Source: Jacaranda mimosifolia
Lineage: Eukaryota > Streptophyta > Magnoliopsida > Lamiales > Bignoniaceae
NCBI GenBank assembly: GCA_018894105.1
Contig: CM032126.1
Coordinates: 31,036,391-31,100,390 of the forward strand
Length of the DNA stretch: 64,000 nucleotides
Direction: 5' to 3'
Shown: piece by piece, positions 48,703 to 60,456 of the stretch
Layout: every line of letters begins with the position of its first letter
Numbering within the stretch: position 1 is the first letter of the stretch
The notes under the pieces: generated by a model
What the model was told of the DNA's origin: nothing
The model's database searches: none
The model's input: only the letters and a program-made list of their open reading frames with translations
Translations under genes and position numbers: made by a program

Positions 48703-49451
48703 CAATGTTTTCAAAATCGGACCGGACAATGAATCGGTGACGTTATTGGTTATTGGTTATTGGTTTAACTAGTTCAACCATTGATTGAACTGGTATGATG
48801 TGATAATGACGTAATAATTATATTTAATTTTATAAATATATATAATATTTTAATATTACAAAAAAATAAAATTTTCAATTGATATAGAAATAATATTATT
48901 AGAAAAAAATTTCAACTTATTTATTTTTAAGTACGTCTTTTAAAAAATAATACTATTTCACAATTAGTTAATTATAAATAAAAAATAATGTTTCATATTA
49001 ATTTAAGTAATCATTTTTTTCATACTTCAAACTCTAAGTAAAAATAAATTCTTCTATGATAAATATTTAACATAATCTAAGAAAGATTAAACAAAATAAA
49101 ATAATAAATTAAACATAAACATTCACATATAACTATCACTTCATTAACTTTCAAGAAAATAAATTCATATTTCAAAAAATTACATGTCCAAAATTTTTAA
49201 TCATCATCTTCAACTCATAATTTCTCTTTTCTTTCCTACTTTTTCCTTTTGAAAAAAAATTAAAAAAAAAAAAGTGAACCAATTAAACTGGTTCGGTTTT
49301 GACCGGTTTTCAATTGGTTTTGACTGGTTCAACTAGTTTTTGATCGGTTTTGACCACCATCGATTTTTATGCTTCAATCGGATCGGGCTGGCCTTCGGTC
49401 ACTGGTCCGACCGATTGTACTAGCCAGTCCGGTTCGATTTTCAAAATCTTG
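48703..49451. mobile_element. hAT-like MITE with CCGG-rich ends
   Basis: This 749-bp element has ends CAATGTTTTCAAAATCGGAC and, inverted, CAAGATTTTGAAAATCGAAC, both followed by ACCGGAC-type sequence. The 8-bp flanks ATTTATAT (48695-48702) and ATTTATAC (49452-49459) fit a hAT target duplication. Subterminal GGTTCAACTAGTT/AACTAGTTCAACC words are inverted copies of each other; the centre is AT-rich and non-coding. Confidence 0.82.
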
Positions 49452-49471
49452 ATTTATACTGTTACGTAGAT

Positions 49472-49825
49472 AGCACCACAAAGATTAAAAAAGTAAAATA
49501 GAATATCAGAGTTACATGGTTCACTTAATTCAGGCTACATCCAAGAGGAAAAGAGATTTCATTATTGACTTGAAAGAAGTAAAATTAAGAAACTTCAAAG
49601 TATTTTTATGAGTTTTTCTCAATTGAGTTCTTTTGAATGATAGAGGAGAAAAATAGAGGATAAGAACTAAAATTTAGACCTAGTCAAACTAGGTTTCAAA
49701 GATCAAATTAAATTCCAACCAAACTAGAATGCAAAAATTTCAACTAAATTAGAATTTTTGAGACACAATATAATAGATTTCCAAGCAGAACACGTCTTCA
49801 AAAGAAGGCACAATTAGTAATCTAA
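49472..49825 (-). repeat. 3 prime LTR of copia element A
   Basis: It shares ACCACAAAGATTAAAAAAGT and a following TGGTTCAC...CCAA block with 61938-62129. On the minus strand a purine tract (GCGAGGGGGGGAG, 49826-49838) lies directly upstream of its TTAGATTAC start. Confidence 0.7.
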
Positions 49826-49851
49826 CTCCCCCCCTCGCAACATATCACTAC

Positions 49852-50262
49852 GCAACGTTAAAAAACTTAGACCATTCATGAATTAAAAAACTTACTGGTT
49901 CACGATTCATTAATTCAACTGTTGGTCAGACTGTAATTTAATCGTAATTGAACCGTGATGTCAGAATTGTGTAATATATATTGTATATTTTATATATTAC
50001 TTAAAAGTTAATAAAATACCAAATATAAAACATAAAGAGTTTAAATTATATTGTTCAACTTCATAAGTTAGAATTTTTTGGAAGAGATAGCCAAGATCAC
50101 ATAGGTTGGGTAAGGGAATAAGTTTTCACAAAATTGGATGTTTTTCTTCTTCTTCTTCTTTTTCCCTCTACCGATTTTTACTCAAAATCGGACCCATTCA
50201 TAAGGCGGTCAATGGTTCAACTGGTTTGATCGTCCGGTACATTCCGATTTTTTACATAGTGC
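49852..50262. mobile_element. Degenerate relative of the 48703 MITE
   Basis: The left part (ACTGGTTCACGATTCA, AATTGAACCGTGATG) and right part (GGTTCAACTGGTTTGATCGTCCGG) resemble the subterminal words of the element at 48703-49451. However, the ends are eroded and no target duplication is visible. It lies between the RNase H end and the LTR of copia element A. Confidence 0.35.
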
Positions 50263-50279
50263 CCCGAAGGGTGATCAAG

Positions 50280-50874
50280 TACAACTACAAATTTGCACCA
50301 AGTCCAAGAAATTCTTAAACTTGTATCGAGAAATAATCTCAGTCATCATATTAGTGGGATTATTTTGGGTTGACACCTTTACAACTACTTCACCATTAGA
50401 TATCTAGTCACCATATGGAGCACTAGATATGTATTCCTCCCCCTCATCTAACTACAGTGATAAAAGAGGTTGATTTGTTAAAATGTATCAAGTGGATTTC
50501 TTATAGGCTTGGCATCATGTATCTCAAACTAATCCAAAATATTCTCAATATAATATCTTTGAGACAAACAATTTCCCTGCACAATGATCACGCCATATCT
50601 TCATGCCAGAATTTTATTAACACTACCAAAAATCTTTCATCCTGAACTCACAATTCAACTATGCTTTCAACTTGTTAACATCTGAGATACTCTTCACAAC
50701 AATGAGCATATCATCCACATATATGGGTAAGTAGATGAAATAACCATCATCCAATCTCCTATAACACACATGAACATTATACTCATTTTTAACATACCCA
50801 ATAATGGCAATGAAAGAGTCAAACTGCTTGTACCACTGCCTACGCGATTGCCTCAAGCAGTATAAGGACATCAT
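50280..50874 (-). pseudogene. RT and RNase H fragments of copia element A
   Basis: The open piece 50874-50659 carries SRRQWYKQFDSFI and the copia RT active-site motif YVDDML. Below it, broken frames keep a GMKI..D..AGKLF stretch, EEYISSAPY and, in 50380-50290, the RNase H end NNPTNMMTE and FLDLVQIC. The part between EEYISSAPY and the RNase H end is deleted, so most of RNase H is missing. Confidence 0.82.
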
Positions 50875-51966
50875 ACACTATCTCTTCAGCAATAGTGAGA
50901 GCATATGCCACCAAATCCGACATCTGCATATCTGTGTTGTTGTACGATATGTCTTCTCATCCTATCTCTCGTAATAAAGTGTCTCAACTATTGTGAAAAA
51001 TTTATCATCTCGAGAATCCTCTTGCGATGCGGAAAGAACAATTTGTACCTCCAACTCCACCTTCTCAATTGATCTCTTTGATCCATCTGATCCTTTTCTA
51101 CCTACATAAGAATAGATTACACTTCCTCATTTGGATTACTCACGACAAACTCATTAAAAACATCCCTATTGATAATGACCTTGGATGCTTTTGGACACCA
51201 GACCTTATATCCTCTTAACATCTGCAATGTAACCAAGGAATATGCATTTTTTTAAAATTAGGATCTAACTTTCGATCAGTCAAACGTTCATATGCAGGAC
51301 AACTAAATATTCTAAGTCCATAGTAGTTAGGAATATTACCAAACTATATTTCCTCTAAAGTTTTCAACTCAATAGTTTTAAATAGCGATTGATTTACTAG
51401 GTAGCATGCTGTAGAATTGCCTTTGTCCAAAAATCTCTAGATAATCTAGCATTCGAGAGCATACAATGAGCTTTCTCTATTTGAATTTACTTCATCCTTT
51501 CGGCCATGCTATTCTATTAAAGCATCCTAACCACCGTGCGGTGTCTCACAATACTCGTCATCCTTATGCAATACTATTCAAATTCACTAGAGCATAACTC
51601 CAAACCATTATCAGTGCAAAGCCTCTTTATATCAATTTCAAGTCTGTTTTTTAATCACCTTCTCCACTACTTCAAAGTGGCAAAGAACTCACTTTTTTGT
51701 TTTAGAAAATGTACCCAAACCTTGCTAGAGAAATCCTTCATGAAGGTCAACATATACCTAGCACCACGACCCGAAGTTACTTAAGATGGATTGCAAAGGT
51801 TAGAATGAATGTAATCCAATGTCTCTTGAGTTTGGTAAACACCCTTATTGAAATTAGTTCGTTTTTGCATCCTAAATTACAATGCTCATAAAAATCCCTA
51901 CTGGTGCTCTATCCACAAAGTAAGCCTAGTTGCTCGAAATAGTGAATCCTCATTCTTTCTTATGCC
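50875..51966 (-). pseudogene. Integrase of copia element A, broken
   Basis: Minus-strand frames with many stops preserve the copia integrase core. Readable in order are TLDYIHSNL, ARYMLTFMKDFSSKVW, CTDNGLELC (second catalytic Asp), RHRTVVRML, AHCMLSNARLSRDFW and KKCIFLGY. The DDE Glu region after RHRTVVR is disrupted. Coordinates run up to the solo-LTR insertion at 51972. Confidence 0.85.
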
Positions 51967-51971
51967 CCAAC

Positions 51972-54696
51972 TGTAACACCTTGTATGTGCTTGCTCTCGA
52001 CGGAGGAGTTACTACGATTGAATATTCAAGAATTTCCAAATACAAAATATGCACCCTCCAAAAATTTCAATTTAAATAGTTCCATGACAATCCAAAAGAA
52101 AAGTAAGATTAGAATCAATTATTGACATTTATGTCAACTAGTCATGCTGCAAAACTTCAAGCCAAACTTGAGTTTTCATAATTTACAATCGCTCGAACCC
52201 TCGTGTCAAACATCTCAGGCTCCAATATATTAAACTTATTAAATGCATAAGCTCATGTGCCTTCTATTCCTTCAATATGGGGTAAATAACAAAAAAAACA
52301 GTATAGGAGAGTAAGTCCGAATAACTTAGTGAGGTAATAAGCAAAATGCATAGGCAGGATGTAATGAATGGAATACATTATATGCATATAAGGAAAATAT
52401 TTATTTCGAGTATGAATAATTAAAGCACACGTCCAAGCAACATGATATTGAAGAATAGATAGATTTCACGGAATTCACGAAATAAAGTTGGAGATATGAG
52501 CTGACTCAATGCTGTTCCCTACCAGTGAAGAGAATTCTCAAGCTTTAATACACTTTAGAGAGAACTTTAGATTACAAAAATCATTATATTAAGAACCGGC
52601 AGGACCAATCTTTAGCACTAATTTATGCCACAATCGCCATACAAACTAGAATTACTTAATCAATCCTAGTTGGCAGGCCAGAGCGTATCTGCAGTAGTGT
52701 GCTTGCTGGATGGCTAACCAGAGACTGCCCAGGAGCCCTAAAAAGCGTGAGGGCAGTCTCATGCTAAAGCCAGTAAGCATGCACACATAAAGAGTCCAAG
52801 GAAGTCGGGTGCCCGCGTGAGAGAGCCAGAGACCTATAAGGTCTCGGGCAAGCGTTAGGGCAGGTCCTCTAGTAGGTGAGTGATAGCTCTTCCTGAGAAG
52901 CCTGGAATGATTGGGGAAGTCACAGGGGGGGATTAACACTGTTTTATTTCGCCCTGGGCTGATAAGAGCAGCCTTCACAATCGATAGAAATTAATTATAG
53001 GCCAGTATGATGACCTTCACAACCAAAGTATTATGGGCCAATAGGACGGTCTCCACAACTGATATAGATTAATCACGAGCCGATAGAGATGGCCTCCACA
53101 ACTAATATATCATTGGCCGTTAGAGACGGCCTCGACAATCAATATATTACCTGGTAACAGCTAGTTATCAAGATTGTATCATAGTCAACATCATAAAATA
53201 TGGCGATTGGATCGAGAATGAATTGGTCAAATCATGTTTTGTTGTCAAATTTAAAATTCAGTTCAGGTGAGATCATTAGAAAATTCCCAATTTCAAATGA
53301 TACTTTTCAAAGTTCCTCATATGAAAATATTGTTATTCAAAATATCTTATTTTTAAATAATTGTTCAAAGGTAACATTTGAGATAGGAGTCAAGAGGAAT
53401 ATTTAGCTAGTACCTCAAGTTCAATGTAGAGGTTTAAATACAAGAGTTCAGAGATAAATATATAAGTACAACCTCAATCATCTTTGATGTTAAACCCATT
53501 TCCTATAGCCTATTTATTATTCTAATGATTTAGGCCAATTAGCTTTTAACTTAATGTCAAAGTATACTTAAAGGCCCAAGGCAAGAAAACCCAATTTTTA
53601 TGAATAATTGAATCAAATTACACACACTCAAAAGCCCAAATTATTTCCTTCTAATTTCAATTCTCTAATGTTTTGGGCTGAACCTATTCTTATATAATCT
53701 GGCCCAGTTGAATCAAATTCATAATACAATGAGAATAGACCAAGATAAGTCCCACTGGTTACACAAATTGGGCTAGATCCCACAACCTAAATTAGTTTGA
53801 AGTTGAATTTCTACCAATCTCCAATCTTTAACTCAGCCTCTACCACCAACAAGCTGTTGCCGTTGCCACCGAAGGAAAATTCTTTGACATACCAGTTTGT
53901 GCGCCTTGCCTTCCTAAGTAGAACCCCCCCAATTAATTTCACTATTCATCACTTGTAGCCCCATCAATTGAGCTAAAAACCTTACTACGCACCCCAGCGC
54001 CGCCGCATCACCGACACACCAATTACTCTACAACTGGCGGTTTTTTTTAACCAAAAATTAAGTTCACCAACAGCTTGCCCATCACAAACCTATCACTTTC
54101 TATCCTTTATTTTTCAAGACCTGCCGTCAAGAATGAAAAACTTGCCACCCCGAAAATCGCTGCCGATGCCCTTCCATTTTTCGGTGTTTCGGTTGGAGTT
54201 TTGGATGTTTTTGGTATGGCTATGCTAGCTTTGACCAGAGGAAGATACCTATGGTTTTAGTTTCCTTTGTATCGATCGATTTTTGGTTATGTGTGTATAA
54301 GGTGGGAGTTGGGCTTCTGATTGAGAATTAGGAAAAGTTTTGGCTTTAACATATATAAATAAAACTATTTTTTTTTTCAAAATTATAAATCAGCCTCAGA
54401 AGTAATAAACTGCCTTCAGATGAGTCCTTTTAACATTCATCCAATTTACACTTAACCCCAGCTTCTCAATCTAGTCCCTAATGTTCCATTTTTCGTATAT
54501 TGATCCTCACATTCATGATTTCGGACATTTAGGCCCTTCTTTGGTTTATAATTCATTCCCTTAACTCTCAATATTTATATTCAAGCCTTAATTAATTTAA
54601 TTACAAACACTTTCCAGGCTTGATCCATTTGGTCCACATATTATTTAGTTAACACAATAATTTATATTTTATGAATCGAAAAGTCAGGGTGTTACA
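51972..54696. repeat. 2.7-kb solo LTR inserted in copia element A
   Basis: The segment starts TGTAACACC and ends GGTGTTACA, with TG...CA borders and a perfect short inverted terminus. The 5-bp duplication CCAAC flanks it exactly (51967-51971, 54697-54701). There is no gag-pol inside, so it is one LTR left after recombination between the two LTRs of a larger element. Length and termini fit chromovirus-type Ty3/gypsy LTRs of the Tekay/Del kind. Frames inside, such as 52978-52652 on the minus strand, show no domain. Confidence 0.85.
52974..53148. repeat. Degenerate ~36-43-bp tandem array in solo LTR
   Basis: About four to five units each contain a (C)CACAA(C/T)(C/T)(G/A)AT-like word, an ATTA block, then GGCC(A/G)..AG..GACGGCC-like sequence. 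Units begin near 52975, 53016, 53052, 53095 and 53132. Confidence 0.6.
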
Positions 54697-54701
54697 CCAA
54701 C

Positions 54702-54761
54702 TGCATATGCCATAACTTTGTGATGTATAAATTCGGATATCAACAATGATGAAACCACAGC
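54702..54761 (-). pseudogene. 60-bp integrase fragment of copia element A
   Basis: This short island between the solo LTR and element B continues the pre-integrase region on the minus strand (VVSSLLISEF). It then runs into the KLWHM part of the zinc-binding motif, whose remainder lies on the other side of the solo LTR at 51940-51971. Confidence 0.8.
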
Positions 54762-55253
54762 TGGAAGAATAATTATGTTCCATGTGATATTATTAATTAG
54801 TTTATGATTTAATATTTATAGAAATAATTAAATCTCATCGGTTATTTATGGAAGAGTTGTAATTTATGGTTACATACCATTTAATAATGTATAGTTATGA
54901 CTATTTACATATAAAGTTATAATTATTGATTATGAGTTGTAATGTGGAGATGTGTTTGATGGAGACACGCTCTCATACTCTATAAATAAGGATTATGGTA
55001 CTCTCTCCACCCTATAAGATAGTTGTACATTTCATCTATCAAAATTGTGCATTAAAGAAAAGGGATTAGAGAGAGAAATCGATATCCTATTCACTCAAGA
55101 AATCAAGTGTTGGTGTCTATAAATTTTATATTCATGGAGAAAGGTACGCCCACTTACTATATATTTTTATATGTGAAAAACATGAAGTTATAAATTTTGG
55201 GTGTAATAAATTTTCACTAATGTTTATACATTAAATATGATTTAATGCTTACA
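54762..55253 (+). repeat. 5 prime LTR of copia element B
   Basis: Starts TGGAAGAATAATT and ends ATGCTTACA, and aligns end to end with 60457-60947. Confidence 0.93.
54981..54988 (+). promoter_or_regulatory. TATA box in copia B LTR
   Basis: TATAAATA sits mid-LTR and is identical in the other LTR (60676-60683). It is the likely core promoter for the element RNA. Confidence 0.65.
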
Positions 55254-55255
55254 TG

Positions 55256-55270
55256 TGGTATCAGAGCCTG
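55256..55270 (+). other. Primer binding site (initiator tRNA-Met)
   Basis: TGGTATCAGAGCCTG lies 2 bp after the 5 prime LTR. TGGTATCAGAGC is the standard copia primer site, complementary to the 3 prime end of initiator tRNA-Met. Confidence 0.93.
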
Positions 55271-56107
55271 TTGTTTAATAACTCATGTTTTTTCATTGAT
55301 TATGTTTATGTTCTCTTATCTTTATTGGCCATCATTTTTTTTTATGGGAGAAAGTAGTTACAATTAATGTTTTCTATCCCTTGTGGATTATGTTTTCTTC
55401 CACTTATATTCCTTGCATGAAAATGAATAATTAATGTTTATTTTTTATGTTAGTGGCCATTTAAAATTAAGAGTGTCCATTATATATACACACAACAATT
55501 GCCTATTTAATGTTTAGCAATAAGTTAGCATGCATATGTATATTTGTTTAATATTTGAGATCACATGTATATATATTTTGGACACTAGGATATGTATTTT
55601 ACATATATTGTTATGTAGCGTGGTGTATTAATTACAAATTATTAAAGTTATTGTATTTGTAATTACATATTTTACAACTTGAATATTCTACATTCTTAAT
55701 GATTTGTTAGCTACCAAAGTGACCAAATCTTATGTATAATAAATTTTAGGCTGTAAAATTAAATTGAGTTACCTATTAAATTGATACTATACATGACATT
55801 ATGTTGTATTGTAATAGGTAATTGAATTCATTATTATAAGGTAATTCTGTAATCACCCAAAGTTGATTAGTTGTTCTTATAATTGATGAATATTATTGTT
55901 GGTAATTGATATGTTATATTAAGCTTCGTTTACATATCCAAAGATAGTAAATAAGATAATTAATGTATTCTATTACCAACTTAAAGTTTTATTAGTATCA
56001 TTATAATTTATAGCTGCATATTTTAGTATCACCCAAAGGAGAACTTTGATATGCATGTAATGTTGGCCTTCATCATTTCTTTGAATTTGAAGTTATTTAT
56101 ACTTTAA

Positions 56108-56909
56108 ATGTTTTTCCTATTTGCAATATTTGTTCCTGTATCACTTAATTCACATGCTTTTTCTGTTCCTTTATTTAATGGATTAAATTTCTCGGAATGG
56201 AGTGAACAAGTCCAATTCCACTTAGGTGTTTTGGACCTTGATTTAGCACTCGAAGTGGACAAACCGGCCATTATTATTGATGAAAGCAGTGATGAAAATA
56301 AAGCATTATATAAAGCTTGGGAAAGGTCGAACATATTAAGCTTAATGTTCATGCAAACTACAATTGCAAGGAATATTAAGTCTACTATTCCTAAAACTGA
56401 AAATGCTAAGGAATTTATGAAACATGTGGAAGAGTGTTCTCAAATTGCTGATAAATCTCTTCTTGGTACATTAATGAGTACTTTAACCACAATAAAATTT
56501 GACGGTTCACGTACCATGCACGAGCATATCCTTGAAATGACAAATTTAGCAGCAAAATTGATGTCCTTGAGAATGAATGTGGATGAGTAATTTTTGGTAC
56601 AATGTATTCTAAATTCCTTGCTTCTGATCAATATGAGCCATTCCAAATGAATTATAACACCATTAAGGATAAATGAAGTGTTAATGAATTGGCTAGTATG
56701 CTTATTCAAGAGGAAACAAGGTTCAAGAATCAAAGGTCTCATTTTGTTCATTTGGTAAAGCATCAAGAAGTTGAAAAAAGTTTGAAAGGGAAGTATGGGA
56801 AGAATAAGAAGAAAGTCTGCACAACTTGAATAAATCTTCTAAAGTTAACCAAAGAAGGAATGCAAGAATGATAAGTGTCATTTTTTTTCATAAAACTAGA
56901 TACTATTAG
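56108..56909 (+). pseudogene. Gag of copia element B, broken
   Basis: ATG 56108 opens a 160-codon frame with LFNGLNFSEWSEQVQFHLG, KALYKAWERSN and EHILEMTNLAAKL, a copia gag of the UBN2 type (PF14223). It stops at 56588. The downstream gag part continues after a frameshift (EETRFKNQR, a Lys-rich stretch) to a zinc-knuckle region where only HKTRYY, a TAG stop and KDCPKRK are recognisable. Gag would form the particle that packages element RNA. Confidence 0.88.
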
Positions 56910-58583
56910 AAGGATTGCCCAAAACGTAAATCTTGGTTTGAAAAGAAAGGTAAGCTAATTAATGCTTTTGTATGTTTCGAATCAAACTTTACTGAAGTTC
57001 CTTATAATACTTGGTGGCTTGACTCTGGTTCTACTACTCATATTTCCAATATGATGCAGGGATTCCTTTCTATCCAAACCATAAAGCAAAATGAGTTTGT
57101 ATACATGGGAAATAGACAAAAAGCTCTTGTTGAAGGAGTTGGCGCTTATTGTCTAATTTTAGATACTAGGCATTACTTGGATTTGTATCAAACTCTTTAT
57201 GTACCTTCTTTTTCTCACAATTTAGTCTCTATATCAAAATTAGATAAAGCGGGATTTATTTTTAATTTTAGTTATGGATCTTTTAGTTTATTTAAAAATA
57301 ATAACATCATTGGTTCTGGAATCTTATGTGATGGTCTTTACAAGTTTAAGCTTGATAATCATTTTATTGACACCTTAATGACTTTGCATCATAAAGTTGG
57401 AACTAAACGTAGTTTAGTGGATGAGAAATCTGCTTACTTGTGGCATAAAGGTTTAGGCCATATATCCAAAGAAAGAATGGAAAGATTAATAAAGAATGAA
57501 ATACTTCCTAATTTGGATTTCACTGATCTTAGATTGTGTATAGATTGTATTAAAGGAAAATTTACAACACACATTACTAAGAAAAATGCCACAAGAAGCT
57601 CACAACTTCTTGAAATTATACATGCCGATATATGTGGTCCTTTTGATGTTCTATCTTTTGGTAGAGAAAAATATTTTATCACATTTATTGATGATTTTTC
57701 ACGATTTGGATATGTTTATCTATTGCATGAAAAATCTCAATATGTGGATGCTGTTGAAATTTATGTTAATGAGGTCGAGAAGCAATTAGATAAGAAAGTA
57801 AAAATTATTAGATCTGATAGAGGTGGTGAATATTGTGGAAAATATGATGAATCAAGACCAAATCCAGGTCCATTCGCTAAATTCATTGAGAGACATTGCA
57901 TTTGTGCTCAATATGCCATGCCACAAACACTAGAACAAAATGGTGTAGCAGAAAGGCGTAATCGTACTTTATTAGAAAAGGTTAGGAGCATGTTAAGTCA
58001 TTCATCTTTACCTTTATTATTGTGGATGCATGCTTTAAAAATCAATATGTATTTATTAAATGGGGTTCCTAGTAAGGCAGTTTCCAAAACTCCTTTTGAT
58101 TTGTGGACTGGGAGGAAACCTAATTTAAAACACTTGCATGTTTGGGATTGCCCAGCGGAAATAAGAATTTATAATCCACATGAAATGAAATTGAATTTTA
58201 GAACGAGCAGTGGCTATTTCATAGGATATCCTGAGAAATACAAGGGGTATAGATTTTATTGTCCTAATCATAGTACTAGAATCCTTGATACTGGAAATGC
58301 TAGGTTCATTGAAAATGGTGAAACTAGTGGGAGTGAGGAATTGCGCAATGTTGGCATTCAAGAGGTTAGGGTGCAAGTTCCTTTACTCGTAACTTCTAAA
58401 GTTGTTGATTCTAGAGTTGTGATGCAATCTAACACTAATCAACAACAAGAGGTTAATGACCAAACACTCCATAATGAAGATGTCAATAATGATCATATAA
58501 TAGAGGAACCTCAATTAAGAAGATCTCAAAGAGAAAGAAGGTCTGCCATTTCTGATGATTATGAGGTTTATCTACAAGAATAA
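56910..58583 (+). CDS. Protease-integrase ORF of copia element B
   Basis: This is an open frame of about 557 codons (first internal ATG 57051). The protease active site WWLDSGSTTHIS is at about 57012-57047. The GAG-pre-integrase zinc region LWHKGLGHISKERM ... CIDC is at 57438-57550. The integrase core has HADICGPF (first Asp), IIRSDRGGEY (second Asp) and TLEQNGVAERRNRTLLEK (catalytic Glu), so the DDE triad is complete. After the core come FDLWTGRKPNLKHL and GYFIGYPEKYKGY. The frame ends in a Glu/Arg-rich linker (RRSQRERRS) before RT. It has no ATG of its own because it is part of a gag-pol polyprotein. Confidence 0.92.
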   Translation, partial: KDCPKRKSWFEKKGKLINAFVCFESNFTEVPYNTWWLDSGSTTHISNMMQGFLSIQTIKQNEFVYMGNRQKALVEGVGAYCLILDTRHYLDLYQTLYVPSFSHNLVSISKLDKAGFIFNFSYGSFSLFKNNNIIGSGILCDGLYKFKLDNHFIDTLMTLHHKVGTKRSLVDEKSAYLWHKGLGHISKERMERLIKNEILPNLDFTDLRLCIDCIKGKFTTHITKKNATRSSQLLEIIHADICGPFDVLSFGREKYFITFIDDFSRFGYVYLLHEKSQYVDAVEIYVNEVEKQLDKKVKIIRSDRGGEYCGKYDESRPNPGPFAKFIERHCICAQYAMPQTLEQNGVAERRNRTLLEKVRSMLSHSSLPLLLWMHALKINMYLLNGVPSKAVSKTPFDLWTGRKPNLKHLHVWDCPAEIRIYNPHEMKLNFRTSSGYFIGYPEKYKGYRFYCPNHSTRILDTGNARFIENGETSGSEELRNVGIQEVRVQVPLLVTSKVVDSRVVMQSNTNQQQEVNDQTLHNEDVNNDHIIEEPQLRRSQRERRSAISDDYEVYLQE

Positions 58584-60054
58584 GATATTGACACAGGAAT
58601 AAGTTTGGAATCTTGTTGAATTGCCTAAAGGTTGTAAAAGGATTGGTTATAAATGGGTCTTTAAGACAAAGAGAGACTCTAATGGCAATATCGAAAGATA
58701 TAAAGCTAGACTTGTTGCCAAAGATTTTACTCAAAAAGATGGCATTGATTATAAAGAGACATTTTCACTAGTGTCTAAGAAAGATTCACTTAGAATTCTT
58801 TTGGTGGGTGGCTCATTATGATTTAGAGCTACACCAAATGGATGTTAAAACTGCCTTTCTTAATGGGAATTTAGATGAAGAAGTTTATATGTATTAGCAT
58901 GAAGGATTTTTAGTTAAAGAAAAGGAACACATGGTGTTTAAGTTAAAGAAATCAATATACGAACTTAAACAAGCTTCCCAACAATGGTATCTTAAGTTTA
59001 ATGATACTCTAACTTCTTTTGGTTTTAAAGAAAACACCATTGATCGGTGTATATATATGAAGGTTAGTGGGAGTAAGTTTATTTTTCTAGTCTTATATGT
59101 TGATGATATTTTGCTTGCTACAAATGATCTTGGTTTATTACATGAAACTAAAATAAATACCTTTCTAAGAACTTCGAAATGAAAGATAAGAATGATGCAA
59201 CTTATGTGATCAGATTTGAAATATATCGTGATAAATCATAAGGATTATTGGGGTTGTCTTAGAAAGCCTATATTACTAAAGTTCTTGAAAGATTTAAGAT
59301 GGATAAATGCTCAGCAGGAATAGCTCCAATTCAAAAGGGGGACAAATTTAATCTTATGTAATGTCCGAAGAATAAATTGGAAAGAGAACAAATGAAGAAT
59401 ATTCCTTATGCATCTATTGTTGGGAGCTTAATGTATACTCAAACTTGCACTAGACCAGACATTAGTTTTGCCGTCGGAATACTGGGAAGATACCAAAGTA
59501 ATCCTGGAATTGATCATTGGAAAGATGCAAACAAAGTACTCAGATATTTGCAAGGAACTAAAGATTACATGCTCACTTATAGAAGAGCTGATCACTTAAA
59601 AGTGGTTGGATATTCATATTCAGATTTTACTGGATGTGTTGACTCGTGGAAATCCACATTTGGTTATTTGTTCCTATTAGCCAGAGGAGCTATTTCTTGG
59701 AAAAGTGTGAAGCAATCTGTCATTGCTGCGTCTACCATGGAGGCTGAGTTTGTAGCATGCTTTGAGGCTACTATTCATGGATTATGGTTGCGGAATTTTA
59801 TTGCGGGTCTTAAGGTTGTTGACAGTATTGATAGGCCACTAAAAATTTATTGCGACAATTCTATAGTAGTTTTCTTTTCTAAGAACGACACGTATTCTAA
59901 GGGTGCTAAGCATATAAAGATGAAATACTTTGCCATTAAAGAAGAAGTTCAGAGACAAAGAATGTCAAATGAACACATTAGTACAAATTTTATGATAGCA
60001 GATCCACTAACAAAAGGATTGCTACCTAAAATATTTAATGAGCATGTTGAATGA
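58584..60054 (+). pseudogene. RT-RNase H of copia element B, broken
   Basis: After the stop at 58581 a short deletion or frameshift separates RT. Open pieces are 58621-58821 (CKRIGYKWVFKTKRD, YKARLVAKDFTQ), a frame-shifted part to a TAG near 58897 (HQMDVKTAFLNG), 58931-59182 (IYELKQASQQWYLKF, active site YVDDILL) and, after further stops, 59377-60054. The last is RNase H (RPDISFAVG, VLRYLQGTKDY, STMEAEFVA, IYCDNS, MIADPLTKGL). The motif that is usually YSDADFAG reads YSYSDFTG. At least four lesions inactivate it. Confidence 0.92.
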
Positions 60055-60440
60055 ATGGGCATTATTGGGCGTCATTAATGATAGTATAATTAAGTGATTG
60101 TAATATTTATTTGACACTCTGAGCTCAATTATAATTTATTTATGATTTCTTGTTTCTAAATAGTATACATGAATGTTTTAGAATTAAGTTAACAGATTTT
60201 ATGAACTTGTCGATCAACATTAAAGTTTGACCATACTCTTATTATGAATCATGATAAGGGAAAGGTTTAATGTTGTAGTACATGGAAGGGACTATGCTGA
60301 ATTAATGACATATAACCGCCATGACTCACATTAATCTTTTACTTTGTTGTGATATTATATTAAGACCAATATAATGAGGATTTAATAATTTAATTACGTG
60401 CACATTATGTTTTCTTATTAAATCATAAATGATGTCATAT

Positions 60441-60456
60441 TGAACAAGTAGAAGAA
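60441..60456 (+). other. Polypurine tract of copia element B
   Basis: TGAACAAGTAGAAGAA directly precedes the TG of the 3 prime LTR, in the position of the copia polypurine tract, and is somewhat degenerate. Confidence 0.6.

Noticed and set aside
52652..52978. 108-codon minus-strand frame
   Set aside because: It lies wholly within the solo LTR and has no recognisable domain, so it is probably chance.
57434..58734. Minus-strand frames opposite the copia B integrase and RT
   Set aside because: They are shadows of the plus-strand polyprotein and carry no motifs of their own.
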